Positions 1-11,243 are shown, counted from the stretch's first letter. The stretch: 60,000 nucleotides of DNA from Adiantum capillus-veneris (GCA_014529385.2 CM043946.1:17982077-18042076); one strand, 5' to 3'. Notes: a model not told the origin generated them from the letters alone. Numbers and translations are program-made.

Positions 1-21
1 TGTACTTGTCAACTTTTACAG

Positions 22-585
22 AGGTTGATTATCTTGGACGTCAATGGATTGCTGCTGATGCGGGTGCCTCTCGGTGACAGAGGACCCTTTGATGATTTGC
101 AAACGTTTCGGATGGGAACTTGTCGAGTCGTGGTTCGTCCAGGAACCAAGGAGTTTATTGAGTTTCTTCTTCCGCGCTTCAGAGTTGGCATATGGTCTTC
201 AATGCAAAGGCAAAACTTATCGCCACTAGTTGCAATAGTTTGCAGTGTATGCCAAGCTCACACGTCAGATTTTGCCTTTTTGTATGATCAAAGAAAATGC
301 GTTACTGTTGAGGGCCACTACCACCCTAAAAAACCAGGATTACCTCTTTTGTACAAACCGTTTAGCCAAATCGGTGTACCCTTTGATGCAACTAATACAC
401 TACTAATTGACGATACTCCCGAAAAGGGAGAACTAAATCCGCCGGGAACAACTATCTCACCACCTTCTTTCGAGGGGCATTCCTTCGATTTTTACCTTGA
501 AGATATTCTGATTTCATACTTACAGAAATTGTATCTCAGTCCATTGTTCACGGACGAGTTTGTACTTTCTAATGAATTAAGATGA
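22..585 (+). CDS. FCP1/SCP-like HAD phosphatase domain protein, 3' terminal exon (partial)
   Basis: The reading frame is open from the window edge, and a splice acceptor (ttttacag) ends at 21, so this is probably the last exon of a longer gene; no convincing ATG lies in the window. The encoded ~188 residues begin with LIILDVNGLLL, which sits where the HAD nucleophile motif DxDx(T/V) lies in FCP1-homology phosphatases. Further on are GTKEFIEFLL, the W(S)SM block and LIDDTPEKGELNPPG, the usual C-terminal signature of the FCP1/NLI-interacting-factor fold. The second Asp of the nucleophile motif is Asn (D-V-N-G), as in a plant subgroup of uncertain activity. FCP1/SCP relatives dephosphorylate serine or threonine, classically on the RNA polymerase II tail; the substrate here is unknown. 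The TGA stop is at 583-585. The convergent neighbour ends at 874. Confidence 0.75.
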   Translation, partial: RLIILDVNGLLLMRVPLGDRGPFDDLQTFRMGTCRVVVRPGTKEFIEFLLPRFRVGIWSSMQRQNLSPLVAIVCSVCQAHTSDFAFLYDQRKCVTVEGHYHPKKPGLPLLYKPFSQIGVPFDATNTLLIDDTPEKGELNPPGTTISPPSFEGHSFDFYLEDILISYLQKLYLSPLFTDEFVLSNELR

Positions 586-611
586 TTCTTCTATCTGTCT
601 TTGTCTTGTCT

Positions 612-754
<143 letters not shown>

Positions 755-816
755 ACGTGGTAAACAAATGTATTTCAAGCACACTTTTTCACAGGGCACA
801 ATTGAAAAATGAGATC

Positions 817-822
817 AATAAA
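817..822 (+). promoter_or_regulatory. candidate poly(A) signal AATAAA
   Basis: A canonical AATAAA hexamer about 230 bases after the stop of the plus-strand FCP1-like gene, beyond the microsatellite. It is the first such hexamer I see there. The assignment rests on position and motif only. Confidence 0.35.
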
Positions 823-873
823 CTTCATGTCTTGAAAGTCATTTGTATACACTTGGGTTTACAAGAATATCTG

Positions 874-2294
874 TTACATTGACACTACTTCAACCCGACC
901 ATCCAACTCTTTGCACAAAATATCTTTTTCTCTTCGCCGCATCACCTTACGGCCAGCTAAGAAAAAGGAAAAATCTGATAGTTCCTTGTCCATTGACTCT
1001 TCAATGATGTCATTTCGCAAATGTTGAAGACTGCATAGCTCCCTTATTGTAACCACCAATAGTAGGCCATTCTCTTTATCAATCACTTCCACATCCACAG
1101 TAGGATTATCTTCCAAACCTGCAGAAACTTGGTCCATAGGAATGTACTTACCGTTTAGCATTTGTGATCGCATATACCAAAATGAGAGTAATAGTGATTG
1201 GCTTGCAATCATGTACTTGACAACTAGAGTATCAAGCGCGACCTCGCACCGTAAACCAATCTCTTCCTTTGCATACCATCCTTTGTCAAGAAGTTTGTCA
1301 CAGGATGACTGCTGAAATGACTTGCACATGAACATAGTTTTTGTAACTCTGATGTTGTAGCTATGAAACAGCTCTATGAAGAGTGCAACAGGACAAAAGT
1401 TTGCAATTCGAACCAGTTTGGTAGGAACAGAGCTACGCAGAGACCTTTGTATATCCTTGTAGAGCTTACTTCGCATTGCCTCCACCATTGTTTCCTCGGG
1501 AACTGGCCAGTCCACAGTGTTCCAATCGGTCGGTAGAGGTAGTTTCACCAACATGCCATTCTTATTGCTTGAGCTGAGTTGGTAAAAGTGGTCATAAAAA
1601 AAGATTCCCTCATCAGCCAATCTTTTGCTGCTCCTCTCTGAATACTGTAGAGAACCAATATGGGCATGTACAACATGGAAGAGGCCTATTATGCACTCCA
1701 CAGGCTCCCATTGCTCATAAGAAGAGGGATAAACATCTGCAATATATAAAAGAAGAGTTAAACTAAGAGTATCAATAAGTACAAATGACAAATCTAATGT
1801 AATTGAGTTGTGAAGAGTAGAGACATTACTCATAACAAGCGGGAGAAACATTGCAAAATATATAAGAAAAGTTATAATGAGAGTATCAGTAAGTTCACAT
1901 GTCAAGAGTACTTACAATTGCAACGTGGTTGATGTATATTTGATACATTTCCACCGTTTGCTATCACCTCTGGATGGGTAAACACATGCTGAACAAGAAC
2001 TTCCTTTACAGATCTTTTGCCAATCTCAACTTTGAAATCCAACACCCTGGCCTTCCATGCTGAGCGGTAAACGTTGATACCACTAAACCGCTTGGGTCTT
2101 CTTGGTTGCATGAGGACCCATGAACCTTTGTTTATCCTTTGTCCAACCCATTGGTTGTCTGCACTTATTGAAGCTGGTATTGTAATTGAGGATATGCTAC
2201 TACTTGGCCTTCTAGGCAAAGTGCCGTTGTTGTTTGTTGGTGTGAGAGACAGTAAACACCTTGAGGCTCTTGGGCGAGAAGACGTGGATGCCAT
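874..2294 (-). CDS. two-exon gene, protein of unknown function (413 aa)
   Basis: Two minus-strand frames join through one intron. Exon 1 (2294-1916) starts at an ATG and ends at a GTAAGT donor. The intron (1915-1737) ends in TATATATTGCAG, and exon 2 (1736-874) ends in TAA. The phase matches exactly (379 + 863 = 1242 nt), giving 413 residues with no internal stop. The N-terminus is rich in Ser, Pro and Arg and low in complexity. A globular region follows (for example PLPTDWNTVDWPVPEETM). The last ~60 residues (TIRELCSLQHLRNDI, FFLAGRKVMRRREKDIL) have a beta-grasp-like pattern, which is only an impression. I do not recognise the family. The intact frame and clean splice sites suggest a real gene or a recent duplicate. 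It is convergent with the FCP1-like gene. Confidence 0.6.
1737..1915 (-). other. intron containing a duplicated splice-acceptor segment
   Basis: In gene orientation the ~45-bp stretch leading to the real acceptor (GATACTCT...TATATATTGCAG) occurs twice, about 115 bp apart. The upstream copy reads TATATATTTTGCAATG, so its AG is lost. Both copies are followed by a similar ATGTTTnTCCC exon-like start. This is seen directly; a local tandem duplication followed by loss of one acceptor is inference. Confidence 0.6.
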
Positions 2295-2315
2295 AACTCT
2301 CAGAGAAAAGCTTTA

Positions 2316-3254
2316 GTGGAGGGAGATTCACTTTGAAAGCATTCTAATGGAGGGAAAGTGTTTCAAAATTCCAATATCTTGTGCGGGCTTAATGGTCACC
2401 CTCCAGTACGTTAATGACCATGAGAGAATATCAGAAGTGGGACCACACGCAAGCACCTAAAAGCTCGGTAAAAGTAAGGAAATTACTATGCTACAATCCT
2501 AGTTTCGTGAAAGTTTTATGCTATTTTCCTATTTTTTGAGTTTTTCCAGGTACTTTTCTACGTAACGTAGCCTTCATGCTCATTGGACGCGCTCTATTTT
2601 TCTCTCTCTTCATATGGCCCTCCAAATGACCTCCAAAATTTCCTAATGGCTTGCTAGGTGGTCATATGGATCCCCAGATCAACTGTATTTTTTGACCCAT
2701 TTTTTAAAATCAGCTCGTCTCACATGTCTATTTGGTTCAACTCTCGGTCTCATGGCATTTGGTACTGCTCAAACCTCACTACCGCGCCTATGCTTACTTT
2801 GTGGTTTCCTAGCTTAAATTCCTACTTATGGTAAAATTAAGCCGTGGGTTGGTGATGCCAAAAGCTACGATTTACCATTATATGTTTACATCAATGCGTA
2901 GAGCTCTTACGTGCAATTGCAACGCAATAGATGGCACTACAATGTGACAACCGGACAAGGGAGTAGGAAGCATGAGAAGGAGAGTAGTGAGTGTCGTTAG
3001 CTCACGCTGTGTATTTCTTATCCAAAACTTAATAATAACTTTAGAAAATTGGCTTTTATACTTTAGCCAAGGTTCTTTGGTTAAAAATAAATAATCTTGG
3101 AGCTCTAACTAAGGATAAATTGATACAATTTGGAAGCTTATAGCTCCAGCTCATCGATTACAATATCCACTTGGCAGATAGGCAGGGATATCAAAATGAC
3201 GTGATCACACTATAATTTCAAGTTAATAACAACTGAAATGCAAAATAACAAATA
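2316..3254. other. non-coding interval, no supported feature
   Basis: No reading frame of note, RNA gene or clear repeat was found. Composition is AT-rich. It lies upstream of the minus-strand gene starting at 2294, so that gene's promoter should be within it; I see no clear TATA box. Confidence 0.5.
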
Positions 3255-3299
3255 TTATGTTAATTGACATTCATCTTTTTTGACCTCCAGGGAGACCTG

Positions 3300-3400
3300 G
3301 AGACCGGCTCGTAGCCCGCCGGGGCCTGCCGGGTAAAGCAACTTCCCCGTCGGGCCCGCCGTGGCTATATAAAGGCGACGTCGGTGCTTGTCTTTTTCAC
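3300..3400 (+). promoter_or_regulatory. GC-rich block with TATA box, promoter-like
   Basis: A GC-rich stretch with repeated GCCGGG/CCCGCCG words sits directly upstream of TATATAAAG (3366-3374) in otherwise AT-rich DNA. This has the layout of a core promoter or LTR U3/R junction. No downstream gene was identified within 1 kb. A related GC-rich block lies at 5070-5185, so both may be remnants of one repeat family. Confidence 0.4.
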
Positions 3401-3583
3401 AAAAGAGGTACATTGAAAAGTCTTCACCAAACTTTCTGGCAGCTTTCCACATTCTCAAAGCATTGTAGCAGTAATTTTTTAAACCCTTCCTTATTTTATT
3501 GATGTTTTTTTGAGTTTTTTGCGTTAAAAATTTCTTTTATCAATGACAGGAGCATTTGTTTGAAATAAGTAACCGTGCGTGAA

Positions 3584-3715
3584 TGCACTGGCACATGGTT
3601 GCAATTGCGGCTAGGTGTGTCATTGCAAAAGCGTAGGGTGATTATGTTTTATGTTGCTCCCAGTCATTCATGCTTTGGCACATGGTTGCAATTGCGACTA
3701 GGTGTGTTGCTGCTA
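3584..3715. repeat. 85-bp direct repeat, two copies
   Basis: The stretch GGCACATGGTTGCAATTGCG followed by (g/a)CTAGGTGTGT occurs near 3588 and again near 3673, with related sequence (ATGACAGGAG) flanking both. Short diverged tandem duplication in non-coding DNA. Confidence 0.75.
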
Positions 3716-3917
3716 GAATGACAGGAGAATCTGTTCGCCACAAAAGTTACATTTCCAATCTTGATACTTATTTAAATTTGTGGCAAAATTCCACTTGGGT
3801 CCTGGACTTTTTCCACCTGCCTTTTGCTTGCCCTACGAAGTGGTGCTCTGCGAGGCAGGACCTGGCATCGAGGTAGGAGGTCTCCTCAAGGAAGCGAGGC
3901 TTGAGACACCAACATCA

Positions 3918-4087
3918 CCACTCACATTCCCGATGGAAGACATACTTATTGGATGCCTGCAATACCAATAAACATAGCTCAGTATGCTATCTCTTCTTTC
4001 ACCGCTCACATTCCCGGTGGAAGACATACTTATTGGATGCCTGCAATACCAATAAACATAGCTTAGTATGCTATCTCTTCTTTCAAG
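3918..4087. repeat. 84-bp tandem repeat, two near-identical copies
   Basis: CTCACATTCCCG(a/g)TGGAAGACATACTTATTGGATG and the following ~60 bases recur 84 bp apart (3921 and 4005) with only a few differences. The unit length is a multiple of three, which explains the open frames here; I see no protein-like signal. Confidence 0.9.
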
Positions 4088-4182
4088 TATTAATCAAACC
4101 AAACATTAGTGTTATAATCAATATCACACACAAGCGTAGTAGTGAAGCCTGAAGGGAATAAACCTCAATCTACTCAAACATG

Positions 4183-4925
4183 AGCAAGCAAATACAATGG
4201 TGAATCAAATATGTGATCAGTCCATCCCAAAAGTAGAGATATGGACCCAAAGATTCACCTTCCTACCCCTTTCATGAATCAGTCCAGTCCAAAAAAGAAC
4301 TAATGACCCATGATCGGAGCTCTAATCGAAATAGCAAGCAAATACAACGGTGAATCAAACATGTGATCAGTCCATCCCAAAAGTAGAGATATCGACCCAA
4401 AGATTCACCTTCCTACCTCCTTTCATGAATCAGTCCAGTCCAAAAAAGAATTAATGACCCATGATTGGAGCTCTAATCAGAATAGCAAGCAAATACAACG
4501 GTGAATCAAACATGTGATCTGTCCATCCCAAAAGGAGAGATATCGACCCAAAGATTCACCTTTCTACCTCCTTTAATGAATCAGTCCAGTCCAAAAAAGA
4601 ACTAATGACCCATGATTGGAGCTCTAATCGGAATAGCAAGCAAATACAACGGTGAATCAAACATGTGATCAATCCATCCCAAAAGTAGAGATATCGACCC
4701 AAAGATTCACCTTTCTATCTCTTTTCAAGAATCAGTTCAGTCCAAAAAAGAACTAATGACCCATGATAGAAGTTCTAATCAATTTAGAAAATATAACAGT
4801 GAACCAAACATGAGATTAGTCCATCCCAAATGTAGAGATACCGACCCAAAGATTCACCTTTCTACCTCCTTTCAAGAATCAGTTCAGTCCAAAAAAGAAC
4901 TAATGATCCATGATCAGAGTTACGT
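4183..4925. repeat. ~150-bp tandem repeat (minisatellite), about 5 copies
   Basis: Units starting AGCAAGCAAATACAA begin at 4183, 4333, 4484 and 4635, with a degenerate fifth copy near 4786. The spacing is 150-151 bp. The first four are very similar and the last is clearly more diverged, the usual pattern at an array edge. Coding frames inside it are incidental. A poly-T tract at 4931-4946 follows. Confidence 0.93.
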
Positions 4926-5039
4926 TAAGCTTTTTTTTTTTTTTTGAAGACTATTCATTTTTTTACCTTTAGTTTTTCTTCTAAATTTTAAAGGATGACC
5001 AAATTTAGAGGAAGAGGTGATGTGATGTGATGTCTACTA

Positions 5040-5190
5040 CAGGGTTATATAGAGCCGCCAAATATGGAGGGGGTACATGACGGGTCCGGCGGGATTCTTG
5101 CTTGTCCCGCCGGGCCCGCCGGGTTTCATCATAAAACCGCCGAGCCTGCCGAGATTGTTGGTTGTCCCGCCGGTTCTACGTTTTCTACCG
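5040..5190. other. GC-rich CCGGCGGG repeat block
   Basis: Short degenerate copies of GCCGGG, CCCGCCG and CCGGCGGG are concentrated here, including CCCGCCGGGCCCGCCGGG, in AT-rich surroundings. It resembles the block at 3300-3360. The function is unknown. Confidence 0.5.
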
Positions 5191-5280
5191 GTTTTCGTAA
5201 GTCATGATATTAGACATGTTATTAACATGAAAAAAATAGTGATAATAACAACAATAATTAACATTTAACAAAATGCGTCA

Positions 5281-6459
5281 TCACGTAATTAAAATCCCTG
5301 CAAATAAGTTAGAATATTCTTGATTTGAAAAAGAATAAGTGTTTTTACAATAAAACCTCCCAAAAAATATTACATGGATTAGCTTGCTGCTACCATTCCC
5401 CCCCTCCTCAACTGTGTTTTCCCTTAACACAGCTTCATGGACTGAAATAGTCTTTGGGTTGACGGCGGCTGGCAAGGCGGTTTTTAGGTGCTTGTAGAGC
5501 TTTCTGATATCTGATGCGTTGTTCTTTTTTAAGGACTTGCAGAAAATGAATAGTGACTTTTTTCTAAAAGTTCAATGGCAGAATAGCCAACAAACCTTTC
5601 TGTCATATTGCTGATCACAGGCCCAAAAATCTTTGTACACCATGTGAAGAATCCTGTGTAAAATGCCTCTTCAAATGCCAACATATTATTGGATGGCAAG
5701 AACATACATCTGGCGTAGAAGCCGTAGAGGACTTCTTCTGAAGGTTGTCAACTCAAATCATAGCACAAACCTTTATTACCTCTTCTAAGAATGACATCCA
5801 TGGGGCTCCTGCTTGCTCAGGCTCATGAAAAACTTGGATACACGTGAGCAGCATTCTGCAGATTTTATATAACATTGCACATGAGAGGTCAGGGAGGCTC
5901 TCGAAGAAGTTCATGGCACCCGTTAGGGTTTTCACCATGTAAGTTCCTCAGTTGTTGGTCCTTGCTCTAGAGCTAGCAGTTTAGGGTAATTGAGCCAAGT
6001 TGGCCTCTTCTTCTTTAATGCTTTGTGTGCCTGCCATGTCCTTACCCTTGGTACAGGACATAATCTCATGTCCTTCTGGATTGCTGCAGGTGCTCTTGTA
6101 AACAAAATGAGGTACCTTGAGTTCTTGTTGAGCCAGTTTTTTCTCCATTTGGGGTGGAGAGCATCTGACCCCTCTTCTTGTATATCTTTGTAAAGTCTTT
6201 CTTTGACTTGCAGTAGCTCCACCTTTATTCAAGGGTAGGGCAGCAAGACTGTTGATGCCATTTAAAATTAATTTGGTTGGAAGTGAGTTGTGTTACATTG
6301 ACTCAACTCCCAATCCATTGCTTCTTTCCATTCAGCATCCACTTCATGAACAATATGTTCTTTTAGTGCATCTTCTTCAGCTTTAGAAAACTAGACCATT
6401 GGAACTTGTTCCTCTTCAGTGATTGGTACTTGGAATTCAAAATCTCTTGTCTATCCTTT
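5281..6459 (-). pseudogene. decayed minus-strand gene, 3' portion (left of the copia insertion)
   Basis: Read on the minus strand, this interval gives protein-like stretches interrupted by stops and shifts. Examples are LKEHIVHEVDAEWKEAMDW near 6340, RLYKDIQEEGSDALHPKWRK near 6190, and FFESLPDLSCAMLYKICRML near 5880. The residues are charged and tryptophan-containing, unlike random translation. I do not recognise the protein. The same strand on the far side of copia-1 (12030-14423) carries a coiled-coil-rich decayed frame, so both halves probably belong to one older locus. That junction is inferred, because the coding frame across it is too damaged to verify. Confidence 0.45.
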
Positions 6460-7294
6460 TGTTGGCAAGAGATCCTGATTTACCCTTGTAATTTTCTGTG
6501 GTAAAAGCGCACATTTGTAAGGCCCCCATTATGAGGAGAATCCATCGTGCGTGAAGGAAAATCACTCACCGGAAACCAAAATTTTCATGGATAAGAATTA
6601 GGGGCAACTTTAAAGGCCTCGGGGGCGGAGGCCCTCGAGACTTTTTTCGCCGAAATATTCTTTTTCGCCGGAATATTATGGCCGGCCGGCGGCCGGAAAG
6701 TGGTCAGAAAACAACCGGTCGGTTGGCCGGTGGCCGGTAGTCAATGGCCGGTGGCCGGCGGTCGGAAGTCAATGGCCGATGGCCGGCGATCGGAAGTCAA
6801 TGGCCGGTGGCTGGTGGTCGGAAGTCAATGGCCGGTGGCCGGTGGCCGAATTCAAAAGCGGACTTGTATTCTCAAGGGCGCCCACACATGGGCGGATTGG
6901 AGAGTCCGATTTGGACTTATTCGCACAAGGGCGGCTATACATGGCTATCTCTCATAAGAGAGGGCAGCCCTTTTGGCCTATAAAAGGAGGCCATTTCTAC
7001 ACACATTTGATATAGTGTGAAGTTGATGCAACAAGGTGAGTGTGAGGTGGTGAGAGTGAAGCAAGGCGGGAGCTCCATTAAGGGTATTATCCCTTTGTAA
7101 ACTACTTCTTGTTTTGAAGTACTAAAGCCATTGAGTGGCTGCTTTCTCGTGGACGTAGCCCACATTGGGTGAACCACGCATATCGTGTGTACTCTCTCTC
7201 TCTCTCTACTCTATAATCTTGTGTATGTAAATCTGTCTCTCTCCATTAAGTAATCTACTCAATTATCTATTTAGCTACGTCTTATTTCCTAACA
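6460..7294 (+). repeat. copia-1 5' LTR
   Basis: Ends in CCTAACA directly before the primer-binding site. It contains a TATA box (TATAAAAGG, 6979-6987), which suggests transcription starts around 7010. It also contains four 28-bp GC-rich units starting at 6741. The 5' border at TGTT is set by length agreement with the 3' LTR; sequence identity only begins at CCTGATTT (about 6474). Confidence 0.85.
6741..6852 (+). repeat. 28-bp GC-rich minisatellite inside the LTR, 4 units
   Basis: TCAATGGCCGG-type units begin at 6741, 6769, 6797 and 6825, exactly 28 bp apart. The 3' LTR has three (11511, 11539, 11567). Copy-number change between the two LTRs accounts for 28 of the 49 bp length difference. Confidence 0.93.
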
Positions 7295-7296
7295 AC

Positions 7297-7310
7297 TGGT
7301 ATCAAAGCAA
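7297..7310 (+). promoter_or_regulatory. copia-1 primer-binding site (initiator tRNA-Met type)
   Basis: TGGTATCAAAGC begins 3 bases after the LTR. It resembles the TGGTATCAGAGC complement of the initiator tRNA-Met 3' end used by most plant copia elements, with one difference. Confidence 0.85.
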
Positions 7311-7367
7311 GGTTTGCTCGTAGCTAAATTATCTCAAGGAAAGGATTCCTTGAATTGAGTGGGAGTT

Positions 7368-10300
7368 ATGGCGGAGGAAGGGAAGCTCAAGATTGAGAAG
7401 TTCAACGGCAAAAACTACCAACATTGGAAGATGCAGATTGAAGACTATCTCTACCAGAAGGACCTCTATTTGCCACTAGGCGTTCTTGCGAAGAAGCCCA
7501 CAACAATGGCAGATGAAGCATGGATTGTCCTTGATCGAAAGGCACTGGGAACAATCTGGTTAAGCTTGGCGTCAATGGTGGCCTTCAATGTTTCGGAGAT
7601 GAAAACCACGGAGGACTTGATGAAGTCACTTGACGACTTCTACGAGAAACCATCGGCATCCAATAAGGTATTTTTTATGAAGCGCTTGTTCAATCTAAAG
7701 ATGGCAGAGAATGGTTCAGTTGCAGAACACCTAAATGAATTTAACACAAACATAAGTCAACTTCGATCTGTGAAAATCAATTTCGATGATGAAGTGCGAG
7801 CTCTCCTTATACTATCATCTCTACCGGATAGTTGGGACAGCCTTGTGATGGCTGTAAGTAATTCTATCTCTGGCACAAATACTCTTAAGTTTGATGATGT
7901 TGTGGGTGTTCTTCTAAGTGAGGAAATGCGAAGGAGAAGCACAGGAGAATCATCAAGTGCTGCACTATCAGTGGAAACAAGAGGAAGGCTTAAGGAGAGG
8001 TTCAAAAACCAAAAGGGTCATGATCGCTCAAGGCGGAGCAAGTCACGCACAAAGTCAGTTCTTGAATGTTGGAACTGCGGCAAGAAGGGCCACGTCAAGA
8101 AGGATTGCTGGTCCGAGAAGAAGAAGGAGACAGAGTCTCAAGACAACAAGCCAACATCGGAGGCCAATGTGGCAAGTAAAGTAGAGCAAGATGCTCTAAT
8201 TCTCTCATTAGACAATGTGTTTAATTCCTGGATAGTAGATTCCGGGGCTTCATTCCATGCGACACCACACAAACAACATTTCCAAGACTACACAAAAGGT
8301 AATTTTGGGTATGTATACTTGGGAGATGATGAAGCTTGTGAGATTATCGGCAAAGGTACAGTTTCTGTCAAAACTGCTAACGGAAATGAATGGAAGCTTA
8401 AAGATGTTAGGCATGTTCCTTCTCTTCGCAAAAATTTGATCTCTACAGGACAATTGGACGATGAAGGTCACAACATTGCATTCGGAAACAAACGGTGGAA
8501 GATCTCAAAGGGATCTTTGGTGGTTGCAAAGGGTGAAAAAGTCGGTACACTTTACTTGTGTACTGTTAGCACGCAACCTTCAGCTTGTGCAACAACTATA
8601 GAAGTTGAGAGTGCGGTGTGGCACTACCGACTTGGGCATATGAGTGCCAAAGGAATGCAAATCCTTCAAACAAAGAAGCTTCTACCAGGTTTGAAAGAAG
8701 TGAACTTAGAGTTCTGTGAAGATTGTGTTTATGGTAAACAAAAGAGGGTAAAATTTCAAAAATTAGGAAATGAAAGAAAAAATAAAAAACTTGAGTTGGT
8801 TCATTCTGATGTTTGGGGTCCTGCAAGTACACCATCACTTGGTGGCTCATTGTACTATGTAACATTCATAGACAATGCGACTAGAAAAACATGGGTTTAT
8901 GTCATGAAGAATAAATCCGATGTATTTTCCATATTTCAAAGGTGGAAAGACTTTGTGGAGAATGAAACAGGTACCAAGGTTAAATGCCTCAGATCCGACA
9001 ATGGAGGCAAATATTGCAGCCAAGCTTTTGAAAGCTTTTGTGCTAGCAATGGCATTCGGAGGCAAAGGAAAACCCCAACGACACCTCAACAAAATGGGAT
9101 TTTGGAAAGGATGAACAAGACAATCATGGAACGAGCACGAAGCATGCGGCTACATGCAGGACTACCGCTTGAGCTTTGGGCGGAAGCTGTAAGTACTTCT
9201 GTGTACTTAATCAATCGGTCACCCTCAACGGCATTGGATGGGGGAGTTCCAGAAGAGGCATGGACAGGTAAACCGGTGAATTATGCATTTCTCAAAGTGT
9301 TTGGGTGTGAGGCTTTCATGCACATAGATAGAAGCCTAAGATCAAAGCTAGATGCAAAGTCCAAAAAGTGTTTCTTCATTGGATATGGAGAAGGAGACTT
9401 TGGGTATCACCTATGGAATCCTGAAGATGGTAAAATCTTAAGGAGTAGGGATGTAATTTTTAACGAACAAAATATGTACAAAGATTACTTGGAAAGAAAA
9501 CAAACAAAAGAAACAGGTGATGAGTACATGGACCTTGAGGACGGTGAAGACTCAAGGACTGCAAACGGTGACAATGTGCAACAACGTCAACCAAATGAGG
9601 AGCCTCAACCTATTCCCCGAAGATCTACAAGAGCAAGTAGACCTCCAGAAAGGTTTGTTCCTTCCTTCAACCATCTGTTGATCTCAGATTCTGGAGAGCC
9701 GGAATCATATGAAGAAGCTATGCAACATGAACTCAAAGAAGAATGGACGAAGAGCATGCAAGTGGAGATGGACTCACTACATCGCAACCAAACATGGGAG
9801 TTGGTTGAGTTGCCTAAAGGTAAGCGGACACTTCAAAACAAATGGGTGTACAAGCTAAAGGAAGAAGAAGGTGGGAAGAAAAGGTACAAGTCTAGGCTTG
9901 TGGTAAAAGGTTTTTCTCAAAAGAAAGGTATTGAATTCAATGAAATATTTTCTCCTGTTGTAAAAATGAACTCAAGTAGGCTTGTCTTAAGCCTTGTGGC
10001 TGCTCATGATCTAAATCTCGAGCAAATGGATGTAAATACAGCATTCCCTCACAGTGACTTAGAGGAGGAATCTACATGCTTCAACCAAAGGGGTATGAAG
10101 TAAAAGGTAAGGAGAAAATGGTTTGCAGATTAAAGAAGAGCTTGTATGGTTTAAAGCAAGCATCAAGACAATGGTACTTGAAGTTTGATCGATGGATGTT
10201 GGATCATGGATTCACAAGATGCAACTCGGATCACTGCGTCTACACGAAGAATTTGGGAGATGGAAAATTCATCATCCTAATGTTGTATGTTGATGACATG

Positions 10301-11183
10301 TTGATTGCAAGTGCTAACATGCAGGACATCAAAGACCTAAAAGAGGAGCTGTCCAAATCTTTTTCAATGAAAGATTTAGGTGCTGCAAAGAGGATACTTG
10401 ATATGAAAATATCAAGGGACAGGACGAAGAAGACAATAAAGCTATCTCAAGAAGATTACATCAAGAAGGTACTAGAAAGGTTTGGAATGCAAAATGCAAA
10501 ACCAATTTCTACACCTTTGGCTGGTCATTTTAAACTAACGAAGGATATGTGTCCAAAGACACAAGAGGAGATAGCCTATATGTCTAAAGTTCCATATGCT
10601 ACAGCGGTAGGTTCTCTAATGTATGTTATGGTCTGGACAAGGCCAGACATTGCACATGCAGTGGGAGTTGTGAGTAGGTTCATGGACAACCCAGGTAAAG
10701 AGCATTGGCAAGCTGTGAAGTGGATACTTAGTTATCTAAAAGGGACAACAACAAATGCTTTGTATTTTGGAGGAACTGATATTTTTCTAGAAGGGTATGC
10801 TAATGCAGATATGGCAGGTGACAAAGATACTCGAAGGAGCACTACTGGCTATGTGTTCACGGTTGGAGGCACAACAGTAAGCTGGGCTTCAAAGCTGCAG
10901 AAAGTGGCTTCACAGATTCTTAGAAGAGCTTGGATTCAAACAAGACAATTGTATCTTGTACAATGATAGCCAAAGCGCTATCCATCTTGCGAAGAACTCA
11001 GCCTTTCATTCAAGGACAAAGCACATTGAGGTGAGATATCACTTCATACGCACTCTTTTGGAAGAGGGACAACTAAAGCTAGGAAAGGTGCATACAAGTG
11101 AAAATCCTGCAGACATGTTTACAAAGGTGGTCAACAAGGAGAAGTTGAGCTTTTGCTCATCTTCAATCGGCATTCAAGGATAA
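7368..11183 (+). pseudogene. copia-1 gag-pol polyprotein, broken
   Basis: Starts at the ATG of MAEEGKLKIEKFNGKNY. Domains in order: gag (1-230); zinc knuckle CWNCGKKGHVKKDC (~238); aspartic protease VDSGASFHA (~293); integrase with its H/C zinc region, HSDVWGP (~484), LRSDNGGKY (~545) and ERMN catalytic Glu (~583); then RT and RNase H. A one-base loss near 10069 (A run before TCTACATG) shifts the frame inside RT, and translation resumes at LQPKGYEVKGKEKMVC. RT keeps YVDD (LMLYVDDMLIA), but MDVNTAFPHSDL departs from the usual MDVKTAFLHGDL. A second deletion near 10910 removes the RNase H segment around LSTTEAEY and shifts the frame again. The tail (YNDSQSAIHLAKN, RTKHIEVRYH) is intact. The copy cannot make a full polyprotein. 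Confidence 0.95.
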
Positions 11184-11232
11184 GAAGCCAGAATGGAAAG
11201 CAGTCGCAAGTTTGGTTTGGAGATCAGTCTCC

Positions 11233-11243
11233 AAGTGGGAGAT
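11233..11243 (+). promoter_or_regulatory. copia-1 polypurine tract
   Basis: AAGTGGGAGAT lies directly before the TGTT start of the 3' LTR. This is the near-universal plant copia second-strand priming site. Confidence 0.9.

Noticed and set aside
6700-7015. Trp/Gly/Arg-rich frames in three phases in the copia-1 LTR
   Set aside because: They come from the 28-bp GC-rich minisatellite and appear in all three frames; the LTR is non-coding.
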